Shown here: one piece after another, positions 6,376 to 15,755 of the stretch
Numbering within the stretch: the stretch's first letter is position 1
How the letters are laid out: each line of letters starts with the position of its first letter
Source of the DNA: UBA5359 sp002410925 [NCBI: bacterium UBP13_UBA5359]
GTDB taxonomy: Bacteria; UBP13; UBA5359
Length of the DNA: 64,000 nucleotides
NCBI GenBank assembly: GCA_002410925.1
Contig: DHPR01000033.1
Location: forward strand, 1 to 64,000
Direction of reading: 5' to 3'
The notes under the pieces: model-generated
What the model saw: the letters and a program-made list of their open reading frames with translations, nothing else
Databases searched by the model: none
Told to the model about the DNA's origin: nothing
Made by a program: the position numbers and the translations under genes

Positions 6376-8976
6376 ATGTCAACATCTCACCATATCCTGG
6401 GGTATGTAAAGAGGGCTTGCATGAGGAGCCTGAATTATTTATCATTTTTTGTTTCTCCCTTCTTTTGCTCTTTTTTTATTCTGCTATGCTCTATCGGTAG
6501 CGCTTTTGCCGGTGAAAATGCAGAGATTGCCGCAGGGCTACGTCCGTTCGGTTATGATTTCTTTGCTGAGTCTGCATCTGCGCTTCAGAGCGTAAGTCCG
6601 ATTGTCCCCGCTGATTATCGGCTTGGTCCCGGAGATAAGTTGCTTGTACGTTATTGGACACCTGCGATAAATGAAATAGCGCATGAATCGACGGTGAACC
6701 GCAATGGGATACTGACTCTTCCAGATATTGGCGAGATAGAGGTGTCAGGGCTGACTCAGGCTGAATTCAGGCGTCGCTTAGGAGAGAGGCTGAAAGAATA
6801 TCTTAAAGAGCCCTCTTGCAGCGCTGAACTTATGGAGCCCAGAGTGCTGACCGTATTTGTTTCCGGAGCTGCTGTGCGCCCGGGGCGTTATACAGTAAGC
6901 GCTCTCTCTGATATATTTGACGTAATCTGCGCCGCCGGCGGGCCGTCTTATGACGGCAGCATGAGGGAGATTGCTTTGAAACGGAGAGGGAAAAGAATAG
7001 CGGTCATGGATATCTACAGGCTATTGCTTGAAGGTGTCTGCGATGCCGATGAAATGCTGCATGACGGCGACATAATCTTTATACCGGTTACCGGCCCTAG
7101 AGTGGCTGTGACGGGCCAGGTGCTGCGTTCTGCACTGTATGAAGTGAAAGATGGAACAACAGTGGCGGAAGTGTTGTATATGGCCGGGGGTATAAAAGCA
7201 ACGGCATATCCTCATATACTGCGCCTGCAACGCATTGAAAACGGCAGAAGGGTTGAGAGAACTCTGGATGCCGGGGCGATGCTGGCAGATTCACGTCATG
7301 CCGATAATATCACTGTAAAGAGTGGCGATATTTTGTCAGTGGACAAGGCCTCCGATATCATAGCCGGCCGTGTCGAGATACGGGGAAATGTTGAATTTCC
7401 CGGCTATTACTCCATTGCCAGAACGCCGACAGCCAGAGCTCTTGTCGCTGAAGCCAGATTGCGCCCGGGGACATATCAGGCTCGTGCTGATATCGATCGT
7501 ACTCTTGAAGATGGAACGCCTGTGATCATTCCGTTGCCGTTAAAAGCGGTTATGGATAATGCTGCTGAGGATATTCCATTATGCGATACGGATCAGGTGG
7601 TCATTTACCGAAGGGATGAGAAGGTCATAATCCCTCTGGTATCGGTTGAGGGTGCCGTTAAGCACCCTGCTTCATACCGCCTGGCAGAGGGGATGAGAAT
7701 CAGCGATCTGCTCTTTGCTGCCGGCGGCCTTTTGCCCGAAGCAGCTGCTGATGTTGCTCATCTCTACAGGCGTATCGGTCCCGATACATACAGAATAACG
7801 AGGTTGCTTCCGGTTCCTGCTGTTATGGCGGGGGCAGAAGATAATTACATTCTTGAAGAGGGCGACAGACTAGTGATATACCGACAGCAGGATATAGTTT
7901 GTGAGCAGGAGAAAATACGCCTGGTCGGGGAGGTACAGCGTCCGGGAGAGTATCGTTTTTACGAAGGGTTAACAATCTACGACCTCCTTTTGCAGGCCGG
8001 CGGCCCCACCGCCTTTGCTGCCGGCACAGTGGAGATTGCCGCGGGTTTGCCTGCTGAAAGGACCGGAAATGCTGGAACGGAGGTTAAAGTTCTCTCTGTT
8101 GATAATGTAATAAAGGGCGTGGGACGTGATTTGCCGGTAACTCCCGGCATGCTGGTTTCCCTGCCTAAACGAGGCAATAGCTCATTTGAACCTCGCTCGG
8201 TGGAACTGAAAGGGTTTTTCCGGTCGCCCGGAACATATGCACTTTTATATGATGGAGAAAAACTGGAATCGCTTGTTGCCAGAGCCGGCGGATTTACGGA
8301 TGATGCGGATCCTTTCGGCCTTTCTATTATCAGGCGCAAAGAAGAGATGTTATCGGCTGCCGGCAGTGAGCAGTTGAAAGCGGTGCTGGAATCCCTGGAT
8401 CGCCTGCTGCCGTCAATTGCCGACGGCATGGGCAAGCCTTTGGATGGCGGCACAGCAGTGCTTGACAGGGATGCGCCGTTAACGGCGCTGTCAGGCCTGG
8501 CGCTCAGCAAGACAGCGGACAAGGTGCTGCTGATTTCACCACGACGCCTCTCAGACCATCCCTCCGGAAATCGCATCAGCATCGATCTGGAGAGCCGGGA
8601 AACTTATCTCAGCCGCCTGGGAGGGGTGCGGTTATCTGATGGCGATATCGTGGAAGTTCCGCGACACAGTGAGGTAGTTCATGTGCTGGGCGCTGTAACC
8701 TCTCCAGGCCCGGTGCTGTATCAATCCACCTCTTCTATAGATGATTATATAGCACGCGTCGGCGGCCGGCTTCCTGATGCGGATATGGAGCATGCCGTTA
8801 TGGTGAAGCTTTCCGGCGCTGTCCAGCCCTTATCCGGAAAGGCTGTCATAGATCCTGGCGATGTCATTGTCGTGGCCTCTAAGTATCAGGTGATACAGCC
8901 ACCTATCAAGCGTACGCTGAGCAATGTTCTGGCAGATATTCTGGGTGCCGCATTGATAATAAGAGGGCTTAAATAG
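6376..8976 (+). CDS. Polysaccharide export protein with Poly_export and seven SLBB-type units (Wza-like)
   Basis: A large exported protein (866 residues) of the Wza/GumB type, expected to form or gate the route of a polysaccharide across the envelope. A signal peptide ends near residue 45 (SIGSAFA). A Poly_export domain starts at about residue 80 (DYRLGPGDKLLVRYW). At least seven SLBB-like beta-grasp units follow, each opening with a strand and a Gly-Pro turn, at about residues 155, 240, 330, 420, 515, 605 and 770. Known Wza proteins have two or three and are half as long. Start ATG 6376 has GAGGG seven bases upstream; ATG 6421, also with GAGGG, would give a more usual 30-residue signal peptide. 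The Wzz-like gene follows after 35 bases. No glycosyltransferase or kinase gene is nearby. Confidence 0.82.
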   Translation: MSTSHHILGYVKRACMRSLNYLSFFVSPFFCSFFILLCSIGSAFAGENAEIAAGLRPFGYDFFAESASALQSVSPIVPADYRLGPGDKLLVRYWTPAINEIAHESTVNRNGILTLPDIGEIEVSGLTQAEFRRRLGERLKEYLKEPSCSAELMEPRVLTVFVSGAAVRPGRYTVSALSDIFDVICAAGGPSYDGSMREIALKRRGKRIAVMDIYRLLLEGVCDADEMLHDGDIIFIPVTGPRVAVTGQVLRSALYEVKDGTTVAEVLYMAGGIKATAYPHILRLQRIENGRRVERTLDAGAMLADSRHADNITVKSGDILSVDKASDIIAGRVEIRGNVEFPGYYSIARTPTARALVAEARLRPGTYQARADIDRTLEDGTPVIIPLPLKAVMDNAAEDIPLCDTDQVVIYRRDEKVIIPLVSVEGAVKHPASYRLAEGMRISDLLFAAGGLLPEAAADVAHLYRRIGPDTYRITRLLPVPAVMAGAEDNYILEEGDRLVIYRQQDIVCEQEKIRLVGEVQRPGEYRFYEGLTIYDLLLQAGGPTAFAAGTVEIAAGLPAERTGNAGTEVKVLSVDNVIKGVGRDLPVTPGMLVSLPKRGNSSFEPRSVELKGFFRSPGTYALLYDGEKLESLVARAGGFTDDADPFGLSIIRRKEEMLSAAGSEQLKAVLESLDRLLPSIADGMGKPLDGGTAVLDRDAPLTALSGLALSKTADKVLLISPRRLSDHPSGNRISIDLESRETYLSRLGGVRLSDGDIVEVPRHSEVVHVLGAVTSPGPVLYQSTSSIDDYIARVGGRLPDADMEHAVMVKLSGAVQPLSGKAVIDPGDVIVVASKYQVIQPPIKRTLSNVLADILGAALIIRGLK

Positions 8977-9011
8977 AGTCATTCTCAATAAGAGCTATGG
9001 AGGGAGTTCCT

Positions 9012-10415
9012 ATGCCTGAGCAAAAAAGGCATGAAATACTTAAACGATCTCTTGTTGGCGCGGGCGCCGGAGCATTTTTGCTGGGAGGAGTTATACTTCT
9101 GTTGCCCAGGAGTTACTCTTCTTCCGCTTCATTGCTCTTTGCGATGTCGGCTGCTTCTTCCCAATCGGGAGGAAAGGCAACAGCCCAATCTTCAGCTGAA
9201 ACAGCGGCAACGAGGGCTGCCGCCGGCGAATCCTCATCCATTGATAAGCCGTCAGTACCATTGATGGAGGGATTACTGCCGGTGCCGCAACCGGGAACCA
9301 ACCCGGCTACGGCGGCGCTTATCTTGACCAGCCGCAAGTCGGCGATGGAGCTTATCAAGCGCTTTGATCTTGATAAAGCATGGCACCTCTCCATGGAGAG
9401 ATCGATTGAAATATTTTATCGCCGTTTTAAATGCGTTCCGGGAGATAAGGGCGATCTCCGGATTATCTTTACCGATCGTTCTCCTTATCGTTCTCGTGAG
9501 GTCGTCGATGCATCTATAGAGCTTCTCAAGCGCTCTGTGGAGGATCTCAGCCTTGACCCGGCTGCCAGAAATTTCAAACTGGTCAAGCAGAGCCTGGCGG
9601 ATGCAGAGAGGGATTTCCTTAAGATACAAAGGGATATGGTTAAATTCCAGAGCAGAATAGGCGGCCTTCCGCCTGACGCGCAAATAGTATCACTCAGCCA
9701 GATATATAGGGAGCTTCAGAGCGATTTGCTGAAAGCAGAGGCTGAAACGGCTGCTGCCAGAGCCGGCGCCAGCGTTGCTGCTAAAATAGGAGAAGAAATG
9801 ATCCAAGCAGCTCAGGATCCTATCGGTAATCATGAATCTCTTCTATCCAGCCTTTATGGTGAGGTAGTGGAAAAGGAGGCTGCTCTCTCTTTGTTGAGCC
9901 TTAAATATACGAACAAACGCCCGGAGGTTATAGAATCGCGCCGGGAAGCAGAGGCCGCAAGATTAAAATTGAACAGGGAGGTCTCACGGCAGCTTGCCGG
10001 TATCAAGCGCGGAGCTTCACCCTTTGTCAGCCAATCGGTGCTCCTGTCCGTAACGGCAGAGGCCAGGGCTGCGGGTTTGCGCCAGGCATCCAGCCGGGTG
10101 CGCGATCAGCTGCGTAACCTGCCGGAAGCACAGGCCAGATACGGACAGCTTATGATGGATTATGAAGCTGAAAAGAGCAGGCTGTCATTGGTAAGAGCAG
10201 AGTATACCAGGGCTGAATTGCTGGCCAAGAGCCGCCGGGGCGAACAATTTGTGGTCTTTGATCCACCTGTGGCACCGCAACGTCCCGATAATAAAAAACT
10301 GATTTTTTATATGCTGCTAGGCGCTCTGTCAGGGATATTGATAATGACGGCTAAATCGGTATTCAGCTGGGTAAGGCAGTGGATGAACTATGATTATAAG
10401 GGAATGGAAAAATAA
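9012..10415 (+). CDS. Wzz/GumC-like polysaccharide co-polymerase (chain-length determinant)
   Basis: An inner-membrane protein of 467 residues with two membrane segments, at about residues 15-35 and 430-450 (FYMLLGALSGIL), and a long periplasmic region rich in Ala, Arg and Glu that is predicted coiled-coil. This is the polysaccharide co-polymerase layout, which sets chain length and contacts the export channel. A Pro-rich motif before the second membrane segment (VFDPPVAPQRP) is typical. There is no C-terminal tyrosine-kinase domain. A Ser/Ala-rich linker replaces the usual start of the Wzz domain. ATG 9012 is chosen over 8997 because GGAGGGA lies six bases upstream. It forms an operon with the SLBB gene. 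Confidence 0.8.
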   Translation: MPEQKRHEILKRSLVGAGAGAFLLGGVILLLPRSYSSSASLLFAMSAASSQSGGKATAQSSAETAATRAAAGESSSIDKPSVPLMEGLLPVPQPGTNPATAALILTSRKSAMELIKRFDLDKAWHLSMERSIEIFYRRFKCVPGDKGDLRIIFTDRSPYRSREVVDASIELLKRSVEDLSLDPAARNFKLVKQSLADAERDFLKIQRDMVKFQSRIGGLPPDAQIVSLSQIYRELQSDLLKAEAETAAARAGASVAAKIGEEMIQAAQDPIGNHESLLSSLYGEVVEKEAALSLLSLKYTNKRPEVIESRREAEAARLKLNREVSRQLAGIKRGASPFVSQSVLLSVTAEARAAGLRQASSRVRDQLRNLPEAQARYGQLMMDYEAEKSRLSLVRAEYTRAELLAKSRRGEQFVVFDPPVAPQRPDNKKLIFYMLLGALSGILIMTAKSVFSWVRQWMNYDYKGMEK

Positions 10416-10455
10416 AAAGGGAGCGCGCGGACAGTCTTATCCGCCCGCGCGCTCC
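10411..10455 (-). terminator. Terminator of rpsT, between convergent genes
   Basis: An 11-bp perfect stem, GGAGCGCGCGG (10420-10430) with CCGCGCGCTCC (10445-10455). Read on the minus strand it is followed by TTTTTATT, a good U tract. On the plus strand it lacks one, so it may only partly stop the Wzz-gene transcript. Confidence 0.8.
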
Positions 10456-10476
10456 GAAAATACTTCCGCTTTTCAG

Positions 10477-10746
10477 CTATTCTGCCTTCTGAGAATAGTA
10501 AAGCTTCTTCATAAGGCGTGACTTCTTGCGTGCTGCCGCATTAGGGTGAATTATACCCTTGGATGATAACTTATCCATACGGCTGACGGCACTTAGAACG
10601 CAGCTCCCGGCATTAACCGGATCCTCATTCAAAGCCGTACGCGCTGCCTTTATGGCGGTCTTCAGTGAAGATTTGTAAGCGACGTTTCTATCATGCTGTT
10701 TCTGCGAAACGCGTACTCTCTTTATGGCTGATTTAATATTGGGCAT
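10477..10746 (-). CDS. rpsT: Small ribosomal subunit protein S20
   Basis: An 89-residue, Lys/Arg-rich helical protein (MPNIKSAIKRVR start, IHPNAAARKKSRLMKKL near the end), the usual length for S20, which binds the 5' domain of 16S rRNA. AGGAGGAG precedes the ATG. It is monocistronic, with its own promoter and terminator. A leader of about 110 bases leaves room for autoregulation by S20, which is known in enteric bacteria, but I cannot confirm a conserved fold. Confidence 0.96.
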   Translation of the reverse strand: MPNIKSAIKRVRVSQKQHDRNVAYKSSLKTAIKAARTALNEDPVNAGSCVLSAVSRMDKLSSKGIIHPNAAARKKSRLMKKLYYSQKAE

Positions 10747-10861
10747 ACAGGTCTCCTCCTCACAGCGGGAAGCTGATTACTCGTCTTCGCCGGAATGCTG
10801 TATCCAACAAGGAGATGCCGCAATACCGACGTAGCTCTATTCCACTTAAGAAACAAAGGAG

Positions 10862-10891
10862 ATTATATCATGAGTGCCATAATCTTGGCAA
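10862..10891 (-). promoter_or_regulatory. Promoter of rpsT
   Basis: On the minus strand, TTGCCA (10891-10886), 18 bases, TATAAT (10867-10862), with TGA before the -10 as an extended element. This is a strong promoter about 115 bases before the rpsT start. Confidence 0.75.
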
Positions 10892-10919
10892 CACTGTAGC
10901 ATACGCAATGCTCTTGTTG

Positions 10920-10925
10920 TATAAT
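10920..10925 (+). promoter_or_regulatory. Possible -10 element for murJ
   Basis: A perfect TATAAT on the plus strand in the gap between divergent rpsT and murJ. The base spacing to any -35 is poor, so support is weak. The rest of the gap holds a short heptamer-like stretch near 10970-10985. Confidence 0.3.
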
Positions 10926-11034
10926 TACTGCGGTCCTATATATCGAAAGTCACAAATCAAAAGCAAGAGACCGGAAGCCAGGAGCAGAGCTTTCCAGCCG
11001 CAAAGTTATGAAAATTATATGTAAAGGCTAAGAA

Positions 11035-12678
11035 ATGAATGTAAAGACCAAAGATGAAGAAGTGATAACCGATAGCCGAAGTATCTCTGCAAGGCAGGAA
11101 CGGAGGCGGGTCGCCGGTGCAGCGGGTATAGTTATGGCGGGGATGCTGCTGAGCCGTATACTGGGATATGTCAGAGAGATGCAGATTGCCCGTTCTTTTG
11201 GCGCTGATTACCAAACAGATGCTTTCTGGGCGGCCTTTATGGTTCCTGATTTGCTTTATAACCTTCTGGCAGGTGGAGCCCTTAGCGCTGCCTTTATACC
11301 GATATTCAGCGAATATATCAACAACGGTAAGGAGAGGGATGCCTGGAAGCTGGCCAGCGGCGTTATTAACGTTATGCTTTGCGTTCTAAGCCTTGCTGTG
11401 CTCTCCATTGTTCTCTTTACACCGGCCATGGTAGGACTGGTGACCCAGTTCGGCGTTGATAATCCAAGCTATCCTTTATGCGTGAAGCTGACAAGGCTGA
11501 TGTCGCCAATTCTTATACTGCATGCGCTTAACGGCCTGGCTACGGCTATGCTGCAATCGCGAAAGAACTTCTTTATACCGGCCATGATTTGGCTGATTTA
11601 CAACATTGCTATTATTATAGCGGCCTTTATGGCCAATGGCCGTATTGAGATACTGACATATGGTGTACTGGCAGGCGCCGCTTTGATGGTCTTATCGCAG
11701 CTACTCTATCTGCGGCGGCAGGGTATGCAATATAGCTTGCGTGCGGGTATATCCAGTCCCGGTGTCAAGCAGGTGCTGCTTCTTTTTCCTACGGCCATGT
11801 TCGGTCTGGCGGTGAATTGGCTCAGTCTGACCTGGTTGCCTCAATTCTTCGGCTCCGGCATTTCCGAGGGAGTGGTTACATATATACGTTATGCCACCAG
11901 AGTAATAATATTGCCTGTAGGTATGTTTGCCATAGCCATTTCTACGGCGGTCTTTCCTTATCTTTCCGATATCAATACCGATATTGAAAGATTTAAGCAT
12001 CTGCTGGCAAGCGGATTGAGAGCTATTCTTATCTTCGCCATACCCTCTACCGTAGGTTTGATAGTGTTGCGTTTGCCGATAACGGATCTTTTATGGGCGG
12101 GCGGTAAATTCTCCTCTGCCGATGTAACGGCAACGGCCAGTCTGACAATGTTTTTTGCGTTGGGTCTGATAGGCCAATCAGCGTTACCTCTGGTAGCCAG
12201 AGGATTTTATGCGCGTAAGGATACTATTACGCCTGCTCTGGCAGGCGTAGGGGGGCTGGCTGTAAATGCTGCGCTGATGCCGCTGATGAAAGCCTTGGGA
12301 ATGGGCGCCGACGGCATTGCTGTAGCAGCGTCGGCGGCCGTTACTTTCAATATGCTGGCGCTTATATATCTCCTGCGCCGACAGCTGGGCGCTCTTGAGG
12401 GGCGAGAGACATTGCTGACTATTGTCAAGGTGACGCTCTCTTCCGGATTGATGGCTCTGGCGATTACACGCTCTGTTGACTGGCTGTCTGCTCTTTATTC
12501 TGCAATTCCGGGGCTTGCGGCACGGGGCATGGAGAGTAAACTGCACACTTTATTCATTACCGGCGGCAGCATGGGAATAGGTGTTCTGATCTTTGGCGTT
12601 GCGATCATGCTGGCGCGTATCCCTGAAGCCGATATTTTACGGCGAGCTTTTATTAAAAAGGAGAAGATTGTTCTGTAA
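11035..12678 (+). CDS. murJ: Lipid II flippase MurJ
   Basis: An integral membrane protein of 547 residues with about 14 membrane segments, of the MviN/MurJ family in the MOP superfamily. It flips the peptidoglycan precursor lipid II to the outer face of the inner membrane. Family signatures seen are [17 protein letters not shown] near residue 40, [22 protein letters not shown], and later [20 protein letters not shown] lies seven bases before the ATG. lepA begins two bases after the stop, so the two are probably translationally coupled. Confidence 0.93.
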   Translation: MNVKTKDEEVITDSRSISARQERRRVAGAAGIVMAGMLLSRILGYVREMQIARSFGADYQTDAFWAAFMVPDLLYNLLAGGALSAAFIPIFSEYINNGKERDAWKLASGVINVMLCVLSLAVLSIVLFTPAMVGLVTQFGVDNPSYPLCVKLTRLMSPILILHALNGLATAMLQSRKNFFIPAMIWLIYNIAIIIAAFMANGRIEILTYGVLAGAALMVLSQLLYLRRQGMQYSLRAGISSPGVKQVLLLFPTAMFGLAVNWLSLTWLPQFFGSGISEGVVTYIRYATRVIILPVGMFAIAISTAVFPYLSDINTDIERFKHLLASGLRAILIFAIPSTVGLIVLRLPITDLLWAGGKFSSADVTATASLTMFFALGLIGQSALPLVARGFYARKDTITPALAGVGGLAVNAALMPLMKALGMGADGIAVAASAAVTFNMLALIYLLRRQLGALEGRETLLTIVKVTLSSGLMALAITRSVDWLSALYSAIPGLAARGMESKLHTLFITGGSMGIGVLIFGVAIMLARIPEADILRRAFIKKEKIVL

Positions 12679-12679
12679 T

Positions 12680-14476
12680 ATGCAAAAGAATATCAGAAAT
12701 TTCTGTATAATCGCTCATATAGACCACGGCAAGTCCACTCTGGCTGACAGATTGCTGGAGAGAACCGGGGCTGTAGCCGGGCGCGAGAAGATAGATCAAG
12801 TTCTGGATCAGATGGATCTGGAGCGAGAGCGGGGTATAACTATCAAGCTGCAGGCCGTACGCATGGATTACCAAACGGCTGACGGCGGCAAATATCTCTT
12901 GAATCTCATCGATACGCCGGGTCATGTGGATTTCTCGTATGAAGTATCACGCAGCCTGGCTGCCTGTGAGGGAGCATTGCTGGTGGTGGATGCCGTGCAA
13001 GGAGTTGAGGCGCAGACACTGGCTAATGTCTATCTGGCTCTGGAGCACGATCTGGAGATAATTCCCGTTATCAATAAAATAGATTTGCCCAGTGCCGATC
13101 CTGAGCGTGTCAAGCAAGAGATAGAGGAGATCATAGGCATCGATGCAGACAGGGCTATCTTATCCAGCGCTAAGGAGGGGATAGGAGCAGACGATATTCT
13201 CAATGCTATTGTTGAGCGTATACCTGCGCCGCAGGGCGATCCCGAGGCTCCGCTCAAGGCCTTGATCTTTGATTCTCATTTTGATCCTTACAGGGGGGTA
13301 ATCGGTTATATACGTGTTATCGACGGCGCTATGTTTCCTGATATGCAGATAGAGATGATGTCCAATAAGCATCGTTTTGAGATCAGTGAAACAGGAGTTT
13401 TCAAGCCTGCTATGACGGTTGTGGATAGGCTTTCCGCCGGTGAGGTGGGTTATTTTTCCTCGGGAATAAAAGATATACGGTATGCTCGCGTCGGAGATAC
13501 CGTTACCTCGGCTGCAAAACCGGCAATGATACCATACCCCGGATATAAGAAGATAAAGCCGATGGTTTACAGCGGTCTTTATCCTGTTGAAACATCTGAG
13601 TATCCGGATCTGAGAGAGGCGCTGGAAAAGCTGCAATTGAATGATGCGGCTCTGCTCTTTGAACCGGAAACCTCGCTGGCATTGGGATTCGGCTTTCGTT
13701 GCGGCTTTCTAGGATTGCTGCATATGGAGATAATACAGGAGCGTATTGAAAGAGAATATGGGCTTGCTTTGGTAGCTACAGCTCCCAGCGTAGCATACCG
13801 TGTTACCCGGACAAACGGCCGAACGGAAGAGATAGACAACCCTTCCAAAATGCCTGCTCCTCAAGAGATTGAATTGCTGGAAGAGCCATATATCGAAGCC
13901 ACCGTAATGATACCGGCAGAGTATGTGGGCGCGGTGATGGAATTATGCCAGGAGCGTCGCGGCAATATGGTGAAAATGAATTATCCTACTCCGCAGCGAG
14001 TAGTATTGACATATGAATTGCCGCTATCTGAAATATTGATGGATTTTTTTGACGCCCTTAAATCCGGAACGCGAGGCTATGCTTCATTGGATTATGAGAT
14101 AAAGGGCTATCGCGAAGCAGATTTGGTTAAGCTGGATATGATGATAAACGGAGAACCGGTTGATGCCTTATCATCCATAGTTCATCGGGATAAAGCCTTG
14201 AAATACGGGCGCATGCTGACAGAGAGACTGAGAAAGATATTGCCCAGACAGCTCTTTGATGTCCGCATACAGGCTGCCATAGGCAATAAAATAATTGCCA
14301 GTGAAACGGTGAAAGCCCTGCGCAAGGATGTTCTGGCCAAGTGCTACGGCGGAGATATCTCCAGGAAGCGCAAGCTCCTGGAAAAGCAGAAGGAAGGCAA
14401 GAAGCGGATGAAGCAGGTAGGCAATGTGGAAATACCTCAGGAAGCCTTCCTGGCTGTGCTCAAGATTGGTGATTGA
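12680..14476 (+). CDS. lepA: Elongation factor 4 (LepA)
   Basis: A ribosome-associated GTPase that acts on stalled or mistranslocated ribosomes. It is 598 residues long from the ATG at 12680, the usual size. The GTPase P-loop is AHIDHGKST, switch II includes DTPGHVDF, and the specificity motif is NKIDLP. EF-G-like domains follow, and the family-specific C-terminal domain ends in a Lys/Arg-rich region ([20 protein letters not shown]). The in-frame extension back to 12593 would lie inside murJ and does not resemble LepA. coaE starts two bases after the stop. Confidence 0.97.
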   Translation: MQKNIRNFCIIAHIDHGKSTLADRLLERTGAVAGREKIDQVLDQMDLERERGITIKLQAVRMDYQTADGGKYLLNLIDTPGHVDFSYEVSRSLAACEGALLVVDAVQGVEAQTLANVYLALEHDLEIIPVINKIDLPSADPERVKQEIEEIIGIDADRAILSSAKEGIGADDILNAIVERIPAPQGDPEAPLKALIFDSHFDPYRGVIGYIRVIDGAMFPDMQIEMMSNKHRFEISETGVFKPAMTVVDRLSAGEVGYFSSGIKDIRYARVGDTVTSAAKPAMIPYPGYKKIKPMVYSGLYPVETSEYPDLREALEKLQLNDAALLFEPETSLALGFGFRCGFLGLLHMEIIQERIEREYGLALVATAPSVAYRVTRTNGRTEEIDNPSKMPAPQEIELLEEPYIEATVMIPAEYVGAVMELCQERRGNMVKMNYPTPQRVVLTYELPLSEILMDFFDALKSGTRGYASLDYEIKGYREADLVKLDMMINGEPVDALSSIVHRDKALKYGRMLTERLRKILPRQLFDVRIQAAIGNKIIASETVKALRKDVLAKCYGGDISRKRKLLEKQKEGKKRMKQVGNVEIPQEAFLAVLKIGD

Positions 14477-14478
14477 AT

Positions 14479-15090
14479 ATGCTGGTAGTGGGTTTGACTG
14501 GTGACATAGGATGTGGCAAGAGCACAGTAGCCGCTATGCTGAGGAAACGCGGAGCGGTCATTATCGATGCCGATGAGATAGCACGCCGAACGGTTGCACC
14601 CGGGCTCTCTGCCTGGCGTGAACTGGTGGATGAATTCGGACGGGGAATATTGAATGATAATGGAACAATCAACCGGAAAGCACTGGCCGCCAAAGCCTTC
14701 AGTGATGATAAGGCGGCAAAGCGCCTGAATGAAATAACTCATCCCTATATACTAAAGGAAATAGAGGCGCAAATTATATCTGCTGCAGAGAGAGGCACGG
14801 GCATTCTGGTGCTTGACGCACCCTTGTTGCTGGAAACACCGGCAGCCGATTCTGTTGAGCTGGTAATTGTGGTTGAAGCAGAGAAGGAGAATTGCATGGA
14901 ACGATTGGTGCGCAGCGGCAGGCTCTCATATCGGGAGGCTGAGGCGCGCAGGCGTTATCAACTCTCTCAGGCGGAGAAGGTCGGTAAGGCCGACTATGTA
15001 ATTGATAATAACGGGACACTGAAAGAGACAGAGGCGCAGGTAGAGAGAGTATGGACGGAAATCGTAAAGAGAGAATCCTGCCGGCACTAA
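14479..15090 (+). CDS. coaE: Dephospho-CoA kinase
   Basis: Phosphorylates the 3'-hydroxyl of dephospho-CoA, the last step of coenzyme A synthesis. It has 203 residues with a P-loop GDIGCGKST at residues 8-16, DADEIARR, and the lid region RRRYQLSQ. ATG 14479 is the natural start; the TTG at 14473 overlaps the lepA stop. Its last 40 bases overlap the transglycosylase gene in another frame. Confidence 0.95.
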   Translation: MLVVGLTGDIGCGKSTVAAMLRKRGAVIIDADEIARRTVAPGLSAWRELVDEFGRGILNDNGTINRKALAAKAFSDDKAAKRLNEITHPYILKEIEAQIISAAERGTGILVLDAPLLLETPAADSVELVIVVEAEKENCMERLVRSGRLSYREAEARRRYQLSQAEKVGKADYVIDNNGTLKETEAQVERVWTEIVKRESCRH

Positions 15091-15641
15091 TCTTTATGGC
15101 GTTGCTTCTGCTTTCCGTATGGCTGCAGGCTTATCTGGCGCCGTTGCGATATTTGGCAATCTGTGATGCGGCAGGCAGGAAATATGGACTCGATCCATTG
15201 CTCATATTGGCAGTGGCAGGAGCTGAGAGTAATTTCAATCCCATGGCTGTTTCACCAAAAGGCGCGATGGGGTTGATGCAGATAATGCCGGAAACCGCCC
15301 GCTGGGCCTCTGCGGAGAAGGGAGAGACTCATTTTTATCGCGAGCAGCTCTTCAGTCCATCTTATAATGTGGATCTCGGCGCATGGTATCTTAAAAGGCT
15401 GAGCAAACGCTTCAATAGCGATATTACATTGATGCTGGCGGCCTATAACAGCGGTGAGGGAAGGGTTAGCCGGGATATCAACAAAGAGGGGCAATTTCAG
15501 GAAAGAAGACTCTGCGCTGAGACCAGAGCTTATATACAGCGTGTCAATTGCCTTTATGGGACTTATAAAGAGCGTTATAAGTTATTGTCCAGTCTTTATC
15601 GTCTTAATCTGCGTATAAGCCGTCGTATTTCAAGTTCATAA
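15051..15641 (+). CDS. Lytic murein transglycosylase (SLT domain)
   Basis: A membrane-anchored enzyme that cleaves peptidoglycan glycan strands to form 1,6-anhydro-muramic ends. It has 196 residues: an N-terminal membrane segment or signal anchor (about 10-30), then a goose-type SLT domain with catalytic Glu59 in AGAESNF, MGLMQIMPETA, and AAYNSGEGRV. GAGAG precedes the ATG, which lies inside coaE. The coaE-SLT pairing is common in Bacillota-like genomes. Confidence 0.92.
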   Translation: MDGNRKERILPALIFMALLLLSVWLQAYLAPLRYLAICDAAGRKYGLDPLLILAVAGAESNFNPMAVSPKGAMGLMQIMPETARWASAEKGETHFYREQLFSPSYNVDLGAWYLKRLSKRFNSDITLMLAAYNSGEGRVSRDINKEGQFQERRLCAETRAYIQRVNCLYGTYKERYKLLSSLYRLNLRISRRISSS

Positions 15642-15755
15642 AATTACTGTAAATTTTTATAAAAAATTATTCTGAATATAAAAGGGAAAAAGAAGGCGTT
15701 CAGCGAATATAAATATGATTGGTTGTACCATTTTGTCTTGGGGGTAGCAAAGAAT

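Noticed and set aside
10815-11024. 69-codon open frame upstream of murJ
   Set aside because: Covers the rpsT promoter on the opposite strand; no Shine-Dalgarno site, no domain, low complexity.
12593-12679. N-terminal extension of lepA into murJ
   Set aside because: LepA homologues start at the [12 protein letters not shown] methionine; the extension has no family similarity.
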